DNA of 64,000 nt from HLUCCA09 sp038745585 (GTDB taxonomy: Bacteria > Pseudomonadota > Alphaproteobacteria > Rhodobacterales > Rhodobacteraceae): positions 49,790 to 113,789 of the forward strand of contig JBCDLH010000013.1 in NCBI GenBank assembly GCA_038745585.1, in the 5' to 3' direction. The translations under genes were made by a program, and so were the position numbers. Position 1 is the first letter of the stretch; every line of letters begins with the position of its first letter. The notes beneath the pieces are model-generated. The model had not been told where the DNA came from. It made no database searches and worked only from the letters and a program-made list of their open reading frames with translations. Positions 51,177-60,458 of this stretch are shown one piece after another.

Positions 51177-51947
51177 TTAAGCGCCGAGCGTCTCGGCGTA
51201 GACGTCGGGGCTCGGCGGCGTGCCCTGAGCGAGATAGGCCTCGCGGGGGATATGCACGAGCCCGGTCAGGCCGAGGGCGGAACGGTCGGCCAAGGAGAGG
51301 TCTTTGATGGCGGCAGAGACCGCGTCGGCGATCGGCGCCGTATTCCTGCCCCCCGCCGCGATGTAGGGAAGGCCGGGCGTCGGGCGTGTCATTGCGATCT
51401 CGCGGAGCTCAGAGACAAAGGCGTCGTAGCGCTTGATGAGCCGCCAGGTCACGGCGTCGATGCCGGCGAGGTCGGCCCGGCCATCGGCGACGGCCCGGGC
51501 CGAGGCGATATGCGCGCCGGTTTCGATCAATGGGCCAAAGCGGAGGCCGAGCTGCCCGGCCCAATCGACTGGCGCGGCCCAGCCCGATTGGGAGAGCGGA
51601 TCGTTGTAGGCAAAGCGCGCCCGCGAGAGGGCGTCAAGATCGCCGCTCGTTCCGGCGCGGACCACCATGACCGAACAATAATGCCCGGGCGCACAGCCCG
51701 GCAGGCCGTAATCCGGCGTGCCAACGAGGGCTACGTCGCGGTGCAACCGCGCGCGGAAGGGCAGGCCGCAGGTCTGCGCGAGTAGGAGGTCGGGCGCGCT
51801 CCAGAGCTCCCACCGGTCCGCGTCGCGCGTGAGCTCTGCCGGTGCAGCGATCCCGTCCTGCGCCAGGCGCGTTGCGATGGCCGACCAGTACTTGTCTGTC
51901 TCCGCGCGCAGTTCGACGCGGTCATACATCGGAAGGGCGGCGCGCAA
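51177..51947 (-). CDS. PhnD-like phosphate/phosphonate binding-protein family member
   Basis: A protein of about 256 residues in the PhnD/SsuA/transferrin-like solute-binding fold, with LPMYDRVELRAETDKYWSAI at the N-terminus and AQTCGLPFRARLHRDVALVG as a family segment. It has no signal peptide from any start, which is typical of the cytoplasmic-looking relatives in this group. I place the start at the TTG at 51947 (LRAALPMYD) because the relatives I recall begin just before LPMYD; the ATG at 51929 is the alternative. It follows terB by 13 bases and no permease or ATPase is nearby. Confidence 0.75.
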   Translation of the reverse strand: MRAALPMYDRVELRAETDKYWSAIATRLAQDGIAAPAELTRDADRWELWSAPDLLLAQTCGLPFRARLHRDVALVGTPDYGLPGCAPGHYCSVMVVRAGTSGDLDALSRARFAYNDPLSQSGWAAPVDWAGQLGLRFGPLIETGAHIASARAVADGRADLAGIDAVTWRLIKRYDAFVSELREIAMTRPTPGLPYIAAGGRNTAPIADAVSAAIKDLSLADRSALGLTGLVHIPREAYLAQGTPPSPDVYAETLGA

Positions 51948-51960
51948 TGGGCCCGTCCGG

Positions 51961-52404
51961 CTAGCCGCCACGCGCCTCGACGCGCTGCCGCGCGATGGCA
52001 CTGTCGCGGTCGTTGATCCCGAGGAGATTGGCCACCAAGCGGATCAGACCGTCCTCCTCGTGGTCGCGCGCCCCATCGGCCAGCACCACGTCCCACATGG
52101 CCTCTATAACGCCGGCGCGGTCTTCGTACGGGACGGCGTCCTTGATGGCGCGGGTGAAGCGGACGGTGTCGGGCGCTTCGGCTTCGAGATCCTCGGCCTC
52201 GCGGCGCAGGGCCGTGGCCTCGAACGGGGAAAGGCCAAACCGTGCCATCGCGATCCGGTCGATCCGCTGGGCTTCGACATTGGCATAGTCCCCGTCGGCG
52301 CGGGCGATGCGCACAAGAAGGGCAGTCAAGGCGCGGCGCGCATCCGGATCGGGAAGCGGCTCGGGCTCTGGCTCGGTCAGACGGCGGAGGAGGTCAGCAA
52401 ACAT
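51961..52404 (-). CDS. TerB-family tellurite-resistance-like protein
   Basis: A 147-residue helical protein of the TerB/DjlA N-terminal fold, with RRALTALLVRIARADGDYANVEAQRIDRI and the later MWDVVLADGARDHEEDGLIRLVANLLGI as the two conserved acidic repeats, which bind divalent metal in known structures. The start at 52404 (MFADLLRRLTEPEPEPL) is preferred over an upstream one. Despite the name, its function in this group is unknown. It is coupled to the PhnD-like gene. Confidence 0.82.
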   Translation of the reverse strand: MFADLLRRLTEPEPEPLPDPDARRALTALLVRIARADGDYANVEAQRIDRIAMARFGLSPFEATALRREAEDLEAEAPDTVRFTRAIKDAVPYEDRAGVIEAMWDVVLADGARDHEEDGLIRLVANLLGINDRDSAIARQRVEARGG

Positions 52405-52473
52405 ACGGATGATATATGGAGCCACACCGCCGGGGCCAAGACGGAACAAACGATCGGGGTTGTCGGGGCGCGC

Positions 52474-53847
52474 TCAGCAATTGGGCACGTTGACGGCAAG
52501 CCCGCCCAGCGATGTCTCCTTATAGGCCTCGGCCATGTCGCGCCCGGTCTGCCGCATCGTCTCGATACAGGCGTCGAGCGGCACGATATGGGTGCCGTCT
52601 CCGCGCAGGGCGAGCGAGGCCGCCGAGACCGCCTTGATGGCGCCCAGGCCGTTGCGCTCGATGCAAGGGACCTGCACGAGGCCTTTGATCGGGTCGCATG
52701 TCATGCCGAGGTGGTGTTCCAGCGCTATCTCCGCCGCGTTCTCGACTTGCCTTGGCGTGCCGCCCATCAGCGCGCAGATGCCCGCCGCCGCCATCGCCGA
52801 AGCCGAGCCGACCTCGGCTTGGCAGCCCGCTTCAGCGCCCGAGATCGAGGCGTTGCGCTTGATGATACCGCCGATGGCCGCCGCGGTCAGAAGGTATTCC
52901 GGCACGCGCGCCCGGGCCGCGCCCGGCACATGGTCGAGCCAATAGCGTAAAACGGCCGGCACGACGCCTGCGGCGCCGTTTGTCGGCGCGGTCACGACCT
53001 GCCCGCCCGCTGCATTCTCTTCGTTTACGGCCATCGCATAGACCGAGATCCAGTCGTTGACATGGTGCGGCGGCGCAAGGTTCTGCCCGCGCTCGGCGCG
53101 GAGGGCGGCATGGATGGCGGGCGCGCGACGTTTGACGTCGAGCCCGCCCGGCAGGATGCCCTCATGCGCCAGCCCCCGCGCGATGCAGGCCTCCATGACC
53201 GACCAGATCCGACGCAGACGCCTGTCGATCTCGGGCACCGTGCGCTGTGTGCGCTCGTTGGCGTCCATCATCTTGGCGATGGACTTTCCGCTCTGCGCGG
53301 CAAGGCTCAACATCTCGGCGGCGTTGGTAAAGGGGAACGGCAGCGCCGCGCCCGCCATGGTTACCGGGCCTGCCTCAAGCTCGGCAGCGGTGACGACGAA
53401 ACCGCCGCCAACCGAGTAATAGGTTTCCGAGAGGATCACGTCGCCCTGGGCATCCGTGCCGCTCAGGACGAGACCGTTCGGGTGTCCGGCAAGGGCCGGG
53501 CCGAAATCGAAGGCCAGATCGGCCACAGGGTCAAAGACGAATGGGCCGAGCCCCGCCGGCGCAAGCCGTCGCTCGGCATGCACCGCGCGGAGCGCCGCCG
53601 CGGCGGCATCGGCGTCGTAATCCTCCGCGCGAAACCCTGCGAGCCCAAGGATCACCGCCCTGTCTGTCGCGTGCCCGACCCCGGTAAAGGCCAGCGAGCC
53701 GTAGAGCCGCGCTTTCAGCCCATGGACGGAGAATGGCGCAGTGCGCAGCCGGTCGAGAAAGCGCTCGGCAGCGACCATCGGGCCCATCGTATGCGACGAA
53801 GACGGACCGATCCCAACCTTAAAGATGTCGAATACGCTGAGTGTCAT
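52474..53847 (-). CDS. sdaA: L-serine dehydratase (iron-sulfur type)
   Basis: A 457-residue single-chain enzyme that deaminates L-serine to pyruvate with a [4Fe-4S] cluster. It begins MTLSVFDIFKVGIGPSSSHT and has the conserved SSHT, the cluster-binding region with Cys in GAEAGCQAEVGSASAMAA and GMTCDPIKGLVQVPCIERN. The ATG at 53847 has GAGGAGG seven bases before it. The frame extends on to 54594 across the divergent rpiA promoter but that part is antisense to rpiA. Confidence 0.95.
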   Translation of the reverse strand: MTLSVFDIFKVGIGPSSSHTMGPMVAAERFLDRLRTAPFSVHGLKARLYGSLAFTGVGHATDRAVILGLAGFRAEDYDADAAAAALRAVHAERRLAPAGLGPFVFDPVADLAFDFGPALAGHPNGLVLSGTDAQGDVILSETYYSVGGGFVVTAAELEAGPVTMAGAALPFPFTNAAEMLSLAAQSGKSIAKMMDANERTQRTVPEIDRRLRRIWSVMEACIARGLAHEGILPGGLDVKRRAPAIHAALRAERGQNLAPPHHVNDWISVYAMAVNEENAAGGQVVTAPTNGAAGVVPAVLRYWLDHVPGAARARVPEYLLTAAAIGGIIKRNASISGAEAGCQAEVGSASAMAAAGICALMGGTPRQVENAAEIALEHHLGMTCDPIKGLVQVPCIERNGLGAIKAVSAASLALRGDGTHIVPLDACIETMRQTGRDMAEAYKETSLGGLAVNVPNC

Positions 53848-54012
53848 TGCGCCTCCTCTTCGGCCCTGATCCCAGAGATGGCCGCCGCCTGCATGGCGAA
53901 TTCCGACATTCTCGCCCTCCGAGGCGGCGGCACACGTTCGCGCCCGCGCAAAACCAGCTCGCAGCCCCTGAGCGATTGTGCCAAGAGAGCATAGCCGCAG
54001 CGGAGCCCACCA

Positions 54013-54786
54013 ATGATCTCTGACCTTTCTCCGATCGACCGCGCCAAGCTCGCGGCAGCGCGCCGCGCCGTGCGCCTTGTCGAGACAGGGATGCGCGTCG
54101 GCCTCGGCACGGGCTCGACCGCGGCGTGGATGGTCCGGCTTCTGGCCGAGCGCGCCAAGCTCGAAAACCTCGACATCGTTGGCGTGCCGACCTCGACGCG
54201 CACGGCAGATCTCGCGCAGGAGCTGGGGCTTCGTGTCGTCACGCTCGACGAGGCGCAATGGCTCGACCTCACAATCGACGGGGCGGACGAGTTCGACGGG
54301 GAGCTTAATCTGATCAAAGGCGGAGGCGGCGCGCTCTTGCAGGAAAAGATCGTCGCTTGCGCGTCCGACGCAATGATCGTCATCGCCGACGCCGCCAAAC
54401 ATGTCCAAACACTGGGCGGGTTTCCTCTGCCTGTCGAGATGATCCAGTTTGGCTGGCGCACAACACAGGCCCTGATCGAAGAGACGCTGGCCAGCCTCGA
54501 CGTGATGGGCCGCGATACGACGCTGCGCATGAACGCCGACACGCCCTATATCACCGATGAGGGCAACTACATCCTCGATTGTCATCTCAAGCACATCACC
54601 GATGCGCGCCAGGTCTCACTCGTGCTCAACCAGATCCCTGGCGTTGTCGAAAACGGCCTCTTCGTCGACATCTGCGACCGTGTGATCGTAGGCTTTGGCG
54701 ATGGTGCGGTCGAGGAGCATGCGCTGCCGGGAGAGCTCGGCGACGGCGTCTTGGAGGGCAATCTCTTTGCCCGCGACGGGGATTGA
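54013..54786 (+). CDS. rpiA: Ribose-5-phosphate isomerase A
   Basis: Interconverts ribose-5-phosphate and ribulose-5-phosphate. The 257-residue protein has the family motifs MRVGLGTGSTAAWMVRLLAE, LTIDGADEFDGELNLIKGGGGALLQEKIVA, and the later DEGNYILDCHL. It is divergent from sdaA with about 165 bases between them. glutathione reductase begins three bases after its stop, so the two are likely co-transcribed and could link NADPH supply from pentoses to reduction of glutathione. Confidence 0.96.
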   Translation: MISDLSPIDRAKLAAARRAVRLVETGMRVGLGTGSTAAWMVRLLAERAKLENLDIVGVPTSTRTADLAQELGLRVVTLDEAQWLDLTIDGADEFDGELNLIKGGGGALLQEKIVACASDAMIVIADAAKHVQTLGGFPLPVEMIQFGWRTTQALIEETLASLDVMGRDTTLRMNADTPYITDEGNYILDCHLKHITDARQVSLVLNQIPGVVENGLFVDICDRVIVGFGDGAVEEHALPGELGDGVLEGNLFARDGD

Positions 54787-54789
54787 TCG

Positions 54790-56154
54790 ATGGCTTTCGA
54801 CTACGACCTTTTCGTGATCGGCGGCGGCTCGGGCGGCGTGCGCGCAGCACGCGTCTCGGCCGGGCAGTTCGGCGCCAAGGTCGCGCTCGCCGAGGAGAGC
54901 CGCCTGGGCGGGACATGCGTGATCCGTGGCTGCGTGCCCAAAAAGATCATGGTGTTCGCCTCCGAGTTTCCGTCGGCGGTGCGCGAGGCCAACGCCTATG
55001 GTTGGGATTTGCCAGAGGCGACCGGGTTCGACTGGCCGCGCTTTCGCGACCATCTCGCAAGCGAACTCGACCGTCTCGAAGGGGTCTACGGCAAGCTGCT
55101 CGATGGCTCGGGCGTTACGGTCTACCCGCAGCGTGCGACCGTCGCCGACCCCCATACAATTCGTCTCGCCGACGGCACGGAAGTCACCGCCAAGCACATT
55201 CTGGTGGCGACCGGTGGGTGGCCCGAATTGCCCCAGATCGCGGGCGCAGCCGAGATGGGGATCACCTCCAACGAGGTCTTCCACCTCGACAGCCTGCCCG
55301 AGCGGCTGCTTATCGTCGGCGGCGGCTATATCGCGTGCGAGATGGCCTGCATCTTCAACGGGCTCGGCACCCGGGTCACGCAGTATTACCGCGGCGCACA
55401 GATCCTCCGTGGGTTCGATGACGAAGCGCGCGGGCACATCGCCGAGCACATGCAGCGCCACGGGATCGGCATCCATACCGGCACCAATGTCCTCGAGATG
55501 CAGCGCAAGAACGATGGCATCTGGATCAAGTCGACAACCGGACGCGAGGAGACGTTCGACCAGGTGCTCTTTGCCACTGGGCGCGCGCCCAACGCCGGAA
55601 ACATGGGGCTTGCGGAGGTCGGCGTCGGCATCGGACGGCGCGGCGAGATCAAGGTCGACGCCTATTCCCAGACAGCCATTCCGTCGATCTACGCGATTGG
55701 TGACGTGACCAACCGTCTGCAACTCACCCCCATGGCGATCCGCGAGGGCATGGCCTTTGCCGAGACGGTCTTTGGCGGCAATCCGACCAAACCCGATCAC
55801 GCACTTGTGCCCTCCGCGGTCTTCACGCAGCCCGAATACGGGACGGTCGGCCTCAGCGAGGAGGCGGCGCGCGACGAAGAGCCGATCGACGTCTATTGCA
55901 CCTCGTTCCGTCCGATGCGCACCGCCTTTATCGGCGACGAGGACCGGGTGATGATGAAGCTCGTCGTCAGCCAGGCGACCCAAAAGGTCCGCGGTGTCCA
56001 CATTGTCGCCGACGGGGCAGGGGAAATGATCCAGCTTGCGGGTGTGGCCGTGAAGATGGGCGCGACCAAGGCGGATTTTGACCGGACGGTCGCCGTCCAC
56101 CCAACGATTTCCGAAGAGATCGTGACCATGAAATCGCCAGTCCGAAGCGGGTGA
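54790..56154 (+). CDS. gor: Glutathione reductase
   Basis: An NADPH-dependent flavoenzyme of 454 residues that keeps glutathione reduced. The FAD motif is DLFVIGGGSGGVRAARVSAG, the redox cysteine pair is in GGTCVIRGCVPKKIM, the NAD(P) motif in LLIVGGGYIACEMACIFNGLG, and the C-terminal catalytic His-Glu is in VAVHPTISEEIVTM. The start is the ATG at 54790, four bases after rpiA. The gene is followed after 89 bases by hflK. Confidence 0.94.
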   Translation: MAFDYDLFVIGGGSGGVRAARVSAGQFGAKVALAEESRLGGTCVIRGCVPKKIMVFASEFPSAVREANAYGWDLPEATGFDWPRFRDHLASELDRLEGVYGKLLDGSGVTVYPQRATVADPHTIRLADGTEVTAKHILVATGGWPELPQIAGAAEMGITSNEVFHLDSLPERLLIVGGGYIACEMACIFNGLGTRVTQYYRGAQILRGFDDEARGHIAEHMQRHGIGIHTGTNVLEMQRKNDGIWIKSTTGREETFDQVLFATGRAPNAGNMGLAEVGVGIGRRGEIKVDAYSQTAIPSIYAIGDVTNRLQLTPMAIREGMAFAETVFGGNPTKPDHALVPSAVFTQPEYGTVGLSEEAARDEEPIDVYCTSFRPMRTAFIGDEDRVMMKLVVSQATQKVRGVHIVADGAGEMIQLAGVAVKMGATKADFDRTVAVHPTISEEIVTMKSPVRSG

Positions 56155-56243
56155 TCGGCCTCTTGCTGCTTGAAAAGCCAAGGGACGCGACCACCTAATT
56201 GAGCAATTGACACAGTCCGAAGACGAGAAGGAAACTCAAGCCA

Positions 56244-57431
56244 ATGGCAGGTAACAGCGGCGGACCTTGGGGCGGTGGAAGCTCCGGAGGCGGCTCGGGC
56301 AACAATGGCAGCGGTGGCCGTGGCGGCCCCGGCGGGCCGCGCCGGCCCGATGGCGACAATCCCCAAATTCCCGAGATCGACGAAATCGTCAAAAAGGGCC
56401 AAGAGAGCTTGCGCGTCCTGATGGGCGGGCGCGGCGGCGGCAACGGTGCGAATGGCGGCGGTGGCGGGTTTGGCGGCGGCGGTTTCAAGATCACCCGCGG
56501 CACAATCGGCCTCGGCCTGGGCGCTGCGGTGATCCTCTGGGGTCTCATGAGCTTTTACACGGTCCGGCCCGAAGAACAGTCGGTCGAGCTCTTTCTCGGG
56601 GAGTACAGCTCAACCGGCGAACCGGGGCTCAACTTCGCGCCATGGCCGCTCGTGACGGCCGAGGTCCTCCCAGTGACACGGGAACAGAGCGAACAGCTCG
56701 GTGTTGGACGGACGAACAACGACGATGGCCTTATGTTGACGACCGATGAAAACATCGTCGACATCGATTTTGAGGTGATCTGGAACATCTCCGACCCGGC
56801 GCTGTTCCTGTTCAATCTTGCCGAGCCGTCTGAGACGATCCGCGCTGTGTCCGAAGCGGCGATGCGAGAGGTGATCGCCCAGCGTGAGCTTGCCCCGATC
56901 CTCAACCGCGACCGCGAAGTCATTGCCTCGCAGGTGCAGGAATTGATCCAAGGGACGCTCGACCAATACGCGTCGGGTGTGAACATCATCCGTCTCAACC
57001 TCGATAAGTCAGACCCGCCCGCCGAGGTGATCGACGCCTTCCGCGAAGTGCAGGCCGCAGAGCAGGAGAGGGACCGGCTGGAACGCCAAGCCGATGCCTA
57101 TGCCAACCGCGTGACGGCTGGGGCGCGTGGTGAAGCCGCGCAGATCCTCGAACAAGCCGAGGCCTACCGCGCGCGCGTCGTCAACGAAGCCCAGGGTGAG
57201 GCCTCGCGCTTTACCGCCGTTTTGGAGGAGTACGCCAAAGCACCCGACGTGACGCGTCGCCGTCTCTATATCGAGACGATGGAACGCGTGCTCGGCGATG
57301 TGGAAAAGGTGATCCTCGACGATGCCGGCGGCGGAAACGGCGCGGGTCAGGGCGTTGTGCCCTACCTGCCGCTAAACGAACTCCGCCGTTCGACGACCGC
57401 GTCGGCAGGCACGGCGACCGGAGGGAACTGA
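56244..57431 (+). CDS. hflK: FtsH regulator HflK
   Basis: A membrane SPFH-domain protein of 395 residues that forms the HflKC ring around FtsH. The N-terminal 70 residues are Gly/Arg-rich (AGNSGGPWGGGSSGG and similar) and cytoplasmic, then one membrane segment (GTIGLGLGAAVILWGLMSFY), then the band-7 domain with VRPEEQSVELFLGEYSSTGEPGLNFAPWP. Coiled coil follows about 260-330. The spacing of one base to hflC is usual. Confidence 0.94.
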   Translation: MAGNSGGPWGGGSSGGGSGNNGSGGRGGPGGPRRPDGDNPQIPEIDEIVKKGQESLRVLMGGRGGGNGANGGGGGFGGGGFKITRGTIGLGLGAAVILWGLMSFYTVRPEEQSVELFLGEYSSTGEPGLNFAPWPLVTAEVLPVTREQSEQLGVGRTNNDDGLMLTTDENIVDIDFEVIWNISDPALFLFNLAEPSETIRAVSEAAMREVIAQRELAPILNRDREVIASQVQELIQGTLDQYASGVNIIRLNLDKSDPPAEVIDAFREVQAAEQERDRLERQADAYANRVTAGARGEAAQILEQAEAYRARVVNEAQGEASRFTAVLEEYAKAPDVTRRRLYIETMERVLGDVEKVILDDAGGGNGAGQGVVPYLPLNELRRSTTASAGTATGGN

Positions 57432-57432
57432 T

Positions 57433-58368
57433 ATGAAAAAGATTGGCTATATCCTTCCCATCATCGCCGTGGCTGTCATCGGCCTCCTGTCGTCGATCTT
57501 CATCGTTGACGAACGGGAAAAAGCGTTGGTCCTGCAGTTCGGCCAGATCGTCCGCGTCGAGGAGGAGCCGGGGCTCGCCTTCAAGGTCCCCGTGATCCAG
57601 GAGGTCGTCCGCTACGACGACCGGATCCTCTCCATCGACACGCCGCCGACCGAGGTCACACCCTCGGACGACAGGCGCCTCGTGGTCGACGCGTTCGCGC
57701 GCTACCGGATCAACGACGTGGTCCAATTCCGCCAGGCCGTCGGGATCGGTGGGCTGCGTGCCGCTGAGGACCGGCTCGAGAGCATCATCAACCCTGCCAT
57801 CCGCGCCGTGCTCGGCTCGGACGGCGTGACCTCGAACACGATCCTGTCGGCGGATCGGGCCGAACTGATGACGCGGATTACCGCCCAGGTTCGCGCTCGC
57901 GCGATGCCGCTTGGCCTCGAAGTCGTCGATGTGCGGCTGAAGCAGACCAACCTGCCCGCGCAGAACCTCGACGCGACCTTTGCCCGGATGCGGGCCGAGC
58001 GAGAGCGGGAAGCGGCAGACGAGATCGCCCGCGGCGAGGAAGCCGCCCAGCGCGTGCGCGCCCAAGCGGACCGGACCGTGGTTGAGCTGACGTCGGACGC
58101 ATCGCGCGAATCCGAGGTCATCCGCGGCGAAGCCGATGCCGAACGAAACGCGATCTTCGCCCAAGCCTTTGGGGCCGATCCTGAGTTCTTCGAGTTTTAC
58201 CGCTCGCTCGCAGCTTATGAGCGGGCCATCCAAGGCTCGAATTCGACGATGGTCATCACGCCCGACAGCGAGTTTTTCGAGTATCTCGACGGGACGGGCC
58301 TGCTCAGCGGTCCGAGCGGCGCAGGCGTTGGCGCAACGGGGCCCCTCGGCTCGGCGGAGACTGAATGA
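57433..58368 (+). CDS. hflC: FtsH regulator HflC
   Basis: The 311-residue partner of HflK. An N-terminal membrane anchor MKKIGYILPIIAVAVIGLLS is followed by the SPFH core FIVDEREKALVLQFGQIVRV and a C-terminal helical coil with RMRAEREREAADEIARGEEA. It directly follows hflK and overlaps the next small gene by four bases. Confidence 0.94.
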   Translation: MKKIGYILPIIAVAVIGLLSSIFIVDEREKALVLQFGQIVRVEEEPGLAFKVPVIQEVVRYDDRILSIDTPPTEVTPSDDRRLVVDAFARYRINDVVQFRQAVGIGGLRAAEDRLESIINPAIRAVLGSDGVTSNTILSADRAELMTRITAQVRARAMPLGLEVVDVRLKQTNLPAQNLDATFARMRAEREREAADEIARGEEAAQRVRAQADRTVVELTSDASRESEVIRGEADAERNAIFAQAFGADPEFFEFYRSLAAYERAIQGSNSTMVITPDSEFFEYLDGTGLLSGPSGAGVGATGPLGSAETE

Positions 58369-58559
58369 CGACGGTACTCCTAGCTCTCGGGCTGGTATTT
58401 CTGCTGGAGGGGCTGGTGCTTGCACTGGCCCCTTCGCGTCTCGAAGAAGCGCTCCGCCTGTTGCAGACCTTGCCGCCCGACACGATCCGCCTCCTTGGGC
58501 TTCTCGCGATGACGGGCGGTGGCATCTTTGTCTGGCTCGCGACCTGGATCGCACCCTGA
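58365..58559 (+). CDS. DUF2065 small membrane protein
   Basis: A 64-residue protein with two hydrophobic segments (LLALGLVFLLEGLVLALAP and LLGLLAMTGGGIFVWLATW), matching the DUF2065 family that regularly follows hflC. Its function is not known; position suggests a part in HflKC-FtsH membrane protein quality control. The ATG overlaps the hflC stop by four bases. Confidence 0.88.
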   Translation: MTTVLLALGLVFLLEGLVLALAPSRLEEALRLLQTLPPDTIRLLGLLAMTGGGIFVWLATWIAP

Positions 58560-58922
58560 CCCGGCGCGGTCGGTTGGGCGCGAGGCACGGCGAGGCATCG
58601 GCAGGCCTCGCGAGGCCGCAAGACAGCACCGGTTTTGGGCATCCTGCGCCTCGGCGTACGTATCGCGCAGATCACATCTGCAAATCACAGTGCAATTCAA
58701 GGGGGCCGGGCTTGCCAGGGCCAGCGGAGGCTGCAACAATTTTACCGAAGCGCTCGAACCGCCCTCAAAGATGCCCGACGCCTGCCATCTCGCAGCACGT
58801 CTGGGCTGCAAGATCGGTCGCGCACTTTGAGTTATGGGCCATGCCCCCTACATAGGAAGCCATCGCAATCGACCCTGCGCCGGACTCCGGCGTTTCAAGA
58901 TTGCCGCATGACGATTGATGTC

Positions 58923-58930
58923 AAAAGGAG
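58923..58930 (+). promoter_or_regulatory. Ribosome binding site that decides the degP start
   Basis: AAAAGGAG lies seven bases before a TTG at 58938. An ATG ten codons upstream at 58908 has no purine-rich sequence in front. The site therefore favours TTG initiation. Confidence 0.6.
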
Positions 58931-58937
58931 ACCTGCC

Positions 58938-60410
58938 TTGACGTTTCAGGCCAACCGCATCGCTGCTCTTCCCGGCCCGGCATATCGCACCGCCGCCGCG
59001 GCCCTCGTTGGCCTGACCCTTGCATTGGGTCCGATCGCGCCGGGCCACGCCCGCGGCGCGCCGGAAAGCTTTGCCGAATTGGCCGATCAGGTCAGCCCCT
59101 CGGTCGTCAACATCACCACATCGACGGTCGTGGAGACGTCGACAGGCCCCGGGCCAGTGGTGCCCGAGGGCTCGCCTTTCGAGGATTTCTTCCGTGACTT
59201 TCTGGATCGAAATGGGCCGAACAATGGTCGCCCGCCCCGCCGCTCGTCGGCCCTCGGCTCGGGCTTTGTGATCTCGGAAGACGGCTTCATCGTCACCAAC
59301 AACCATGTGATCGAACAGGCCGACGAGATCCTGATCGAATTCTTTTCGGGCGCCGAGCTTCCCGCCGAAGTCGTCGGGACAGACCCCAACACGGATCTTG
59401 CTCTCCTGAAGGTCGAAGCCGAAACGCCGCTGCCCTTCGTGCCCTGGGGCGACAGCGACGTTGCCCGCGTGGGCGATTGGGTGATGGCGATGGGCAACCC
59501 GCTCGGCCAGGGCTTTTCGGTCTCCGCTGGTATCGTTTCAGCGCGCGGACGCGCGCTCTCGGGCAGCTATGACGATTACATTCAGACCGACGCCGCGATC
59601 AATCGCGGCAACTCGGGCGGGCCGCTCTTTAATATGGCTGGCGAGGTCATCGGCGTGAACACCGCGATCCTGTCGCCCAATGGCGGCTCGATCGGGATCG
59701 GCTTTGCGATGTCGAGCCGCGTGGCGACCAATGTGATCGCCCAGCTTCAGGAATTTGGGGAAACGCGCCGCGGCTGGCTCGGCGTGCGCATTCAGGATGT
59801 GACCGAGGGCATCGCAGAGGGCCTCGGGCTCGCTGAGGCGCGCGGTGCGATGGTCACCGATGTGCCCGAAGGCCCTGCGCTTGAGGCCGGGATGGAGTCG
59901 GGTGACGTCATCCTCAGCTTCGATGGCCGCGACGTGGACGACACGCGCAGCCTCGTCCAGCAGGTCGGCAACACCGATGTTGGCAAAACGGTGCGCGTCG
60001 TCGTCTTCCGCGACGGTGAGACCCAGACCTTGCGGGTGACGCTTGGCCGCCGGGAAGAGGCGGAGGGTGCCGTTCCCGCGGCGGCGACGCCCGAGCCCGA
60101 AGCCCCTGCAGAACAGCAGATCCTCGGCCTGACCGTGTCGACCGTGACGCCTGAGCTCTCCGAGAGCCTCGGAGTAGCCGCCGATGCCGAGGGGCTCGTC
60201 GTCTCCGAGGTCGATCCGTCGACCGAGGCCTTTGAGAAGGGTCTGCGCCCGGGCGACTTGATCACCGAGGCGGGCCAGGAGCCTGTGACATCGATCGCCG
60301 ACTTCGAAGCGCGGATCGACGAGACCATCGAGGCTGGTCGCAAGTCGCTCCTTCTGCTCGTCCGCCGCGCCGGCGAGCCGCGCTTTGTCGCGCTCTCGCT
60401 GGAAGAGTGA
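58938..60410 (+). CDS. degP: Periplasmic serine protease DegP/DegQ (HtrA family)
   Basis: A periplasmic quality-control protease and chaperone of about 490 residues. The TTG start gives MTFQANRIAALPGPAYRT and a signal peptide ending around GHARG. The catalytic triad is His-123 (VTNNHVIEQ), Asp-153 (PNTDLALLKVE) and Ser-226 (NRGNSGGPLFN). Two PDZ domains follow, the first beginning near GWLGVRIQDVTEG and the second near ILGLTVSTVTPE. An ATG at 58908 is an alternative start. It is the last gene of the hflK-hflC-DUF2065 run, which ties membrane and periplasmic proteolysis together. Confidence 0.93.
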   Translation: MTFQANRIAALPGPAYRTAAAALVGLTLALGPIAPGHARGAPESFAELADQVSPSVVNITTSTVVETSTGPGPVVPEGSPFEDFFRDFLDRNGPNNGRPPRRSSALGSGFVISEDGFIVTNNHVIEQADEILIEFFSGAELPAEVVGTDPNTDLALLKVEAETPLPFVPWGDSDVARVGDWVMAMGNPLGQGFSVSAGIVSARGRALSGSYDDYIQTDAAINRGNSGGPLFNMAGEVIGVNTAILSPNGGSIGIGFAMSSRVATNVIAQLQEFGETRRGWLGVRIQDVTEGIAEGLGLAEARGAMVTDVPEGPALEAGMESGDVILSFDGRDVDDTRSLVQQVGNTDVGKTVRVVVFRDGETQTLRVTLGRREEAEGAVPAAATPEPEAPAEQQILGLTVSTVTPELSESLGVAADAEGLVVSEVDPSTEAFEKGLRPGDLITEAGQEPVTSIADFEARIDETIEAGRKSLLLLVRRAGEPRFVALSLEE

Positions 60411-60458
60411 CGTTGGGGCGGACCGGCGCGCCTGCGCCGGCCCGGGCCCAGCACTCCG

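Noticed and set aside
53848..54594. N-terminal extension of the serine dehydratase frame across rpiA
   Set aside because: It runs antisense to rpiA and lacks family character. The start with GAGGAGG in front at 53847 fits the family.
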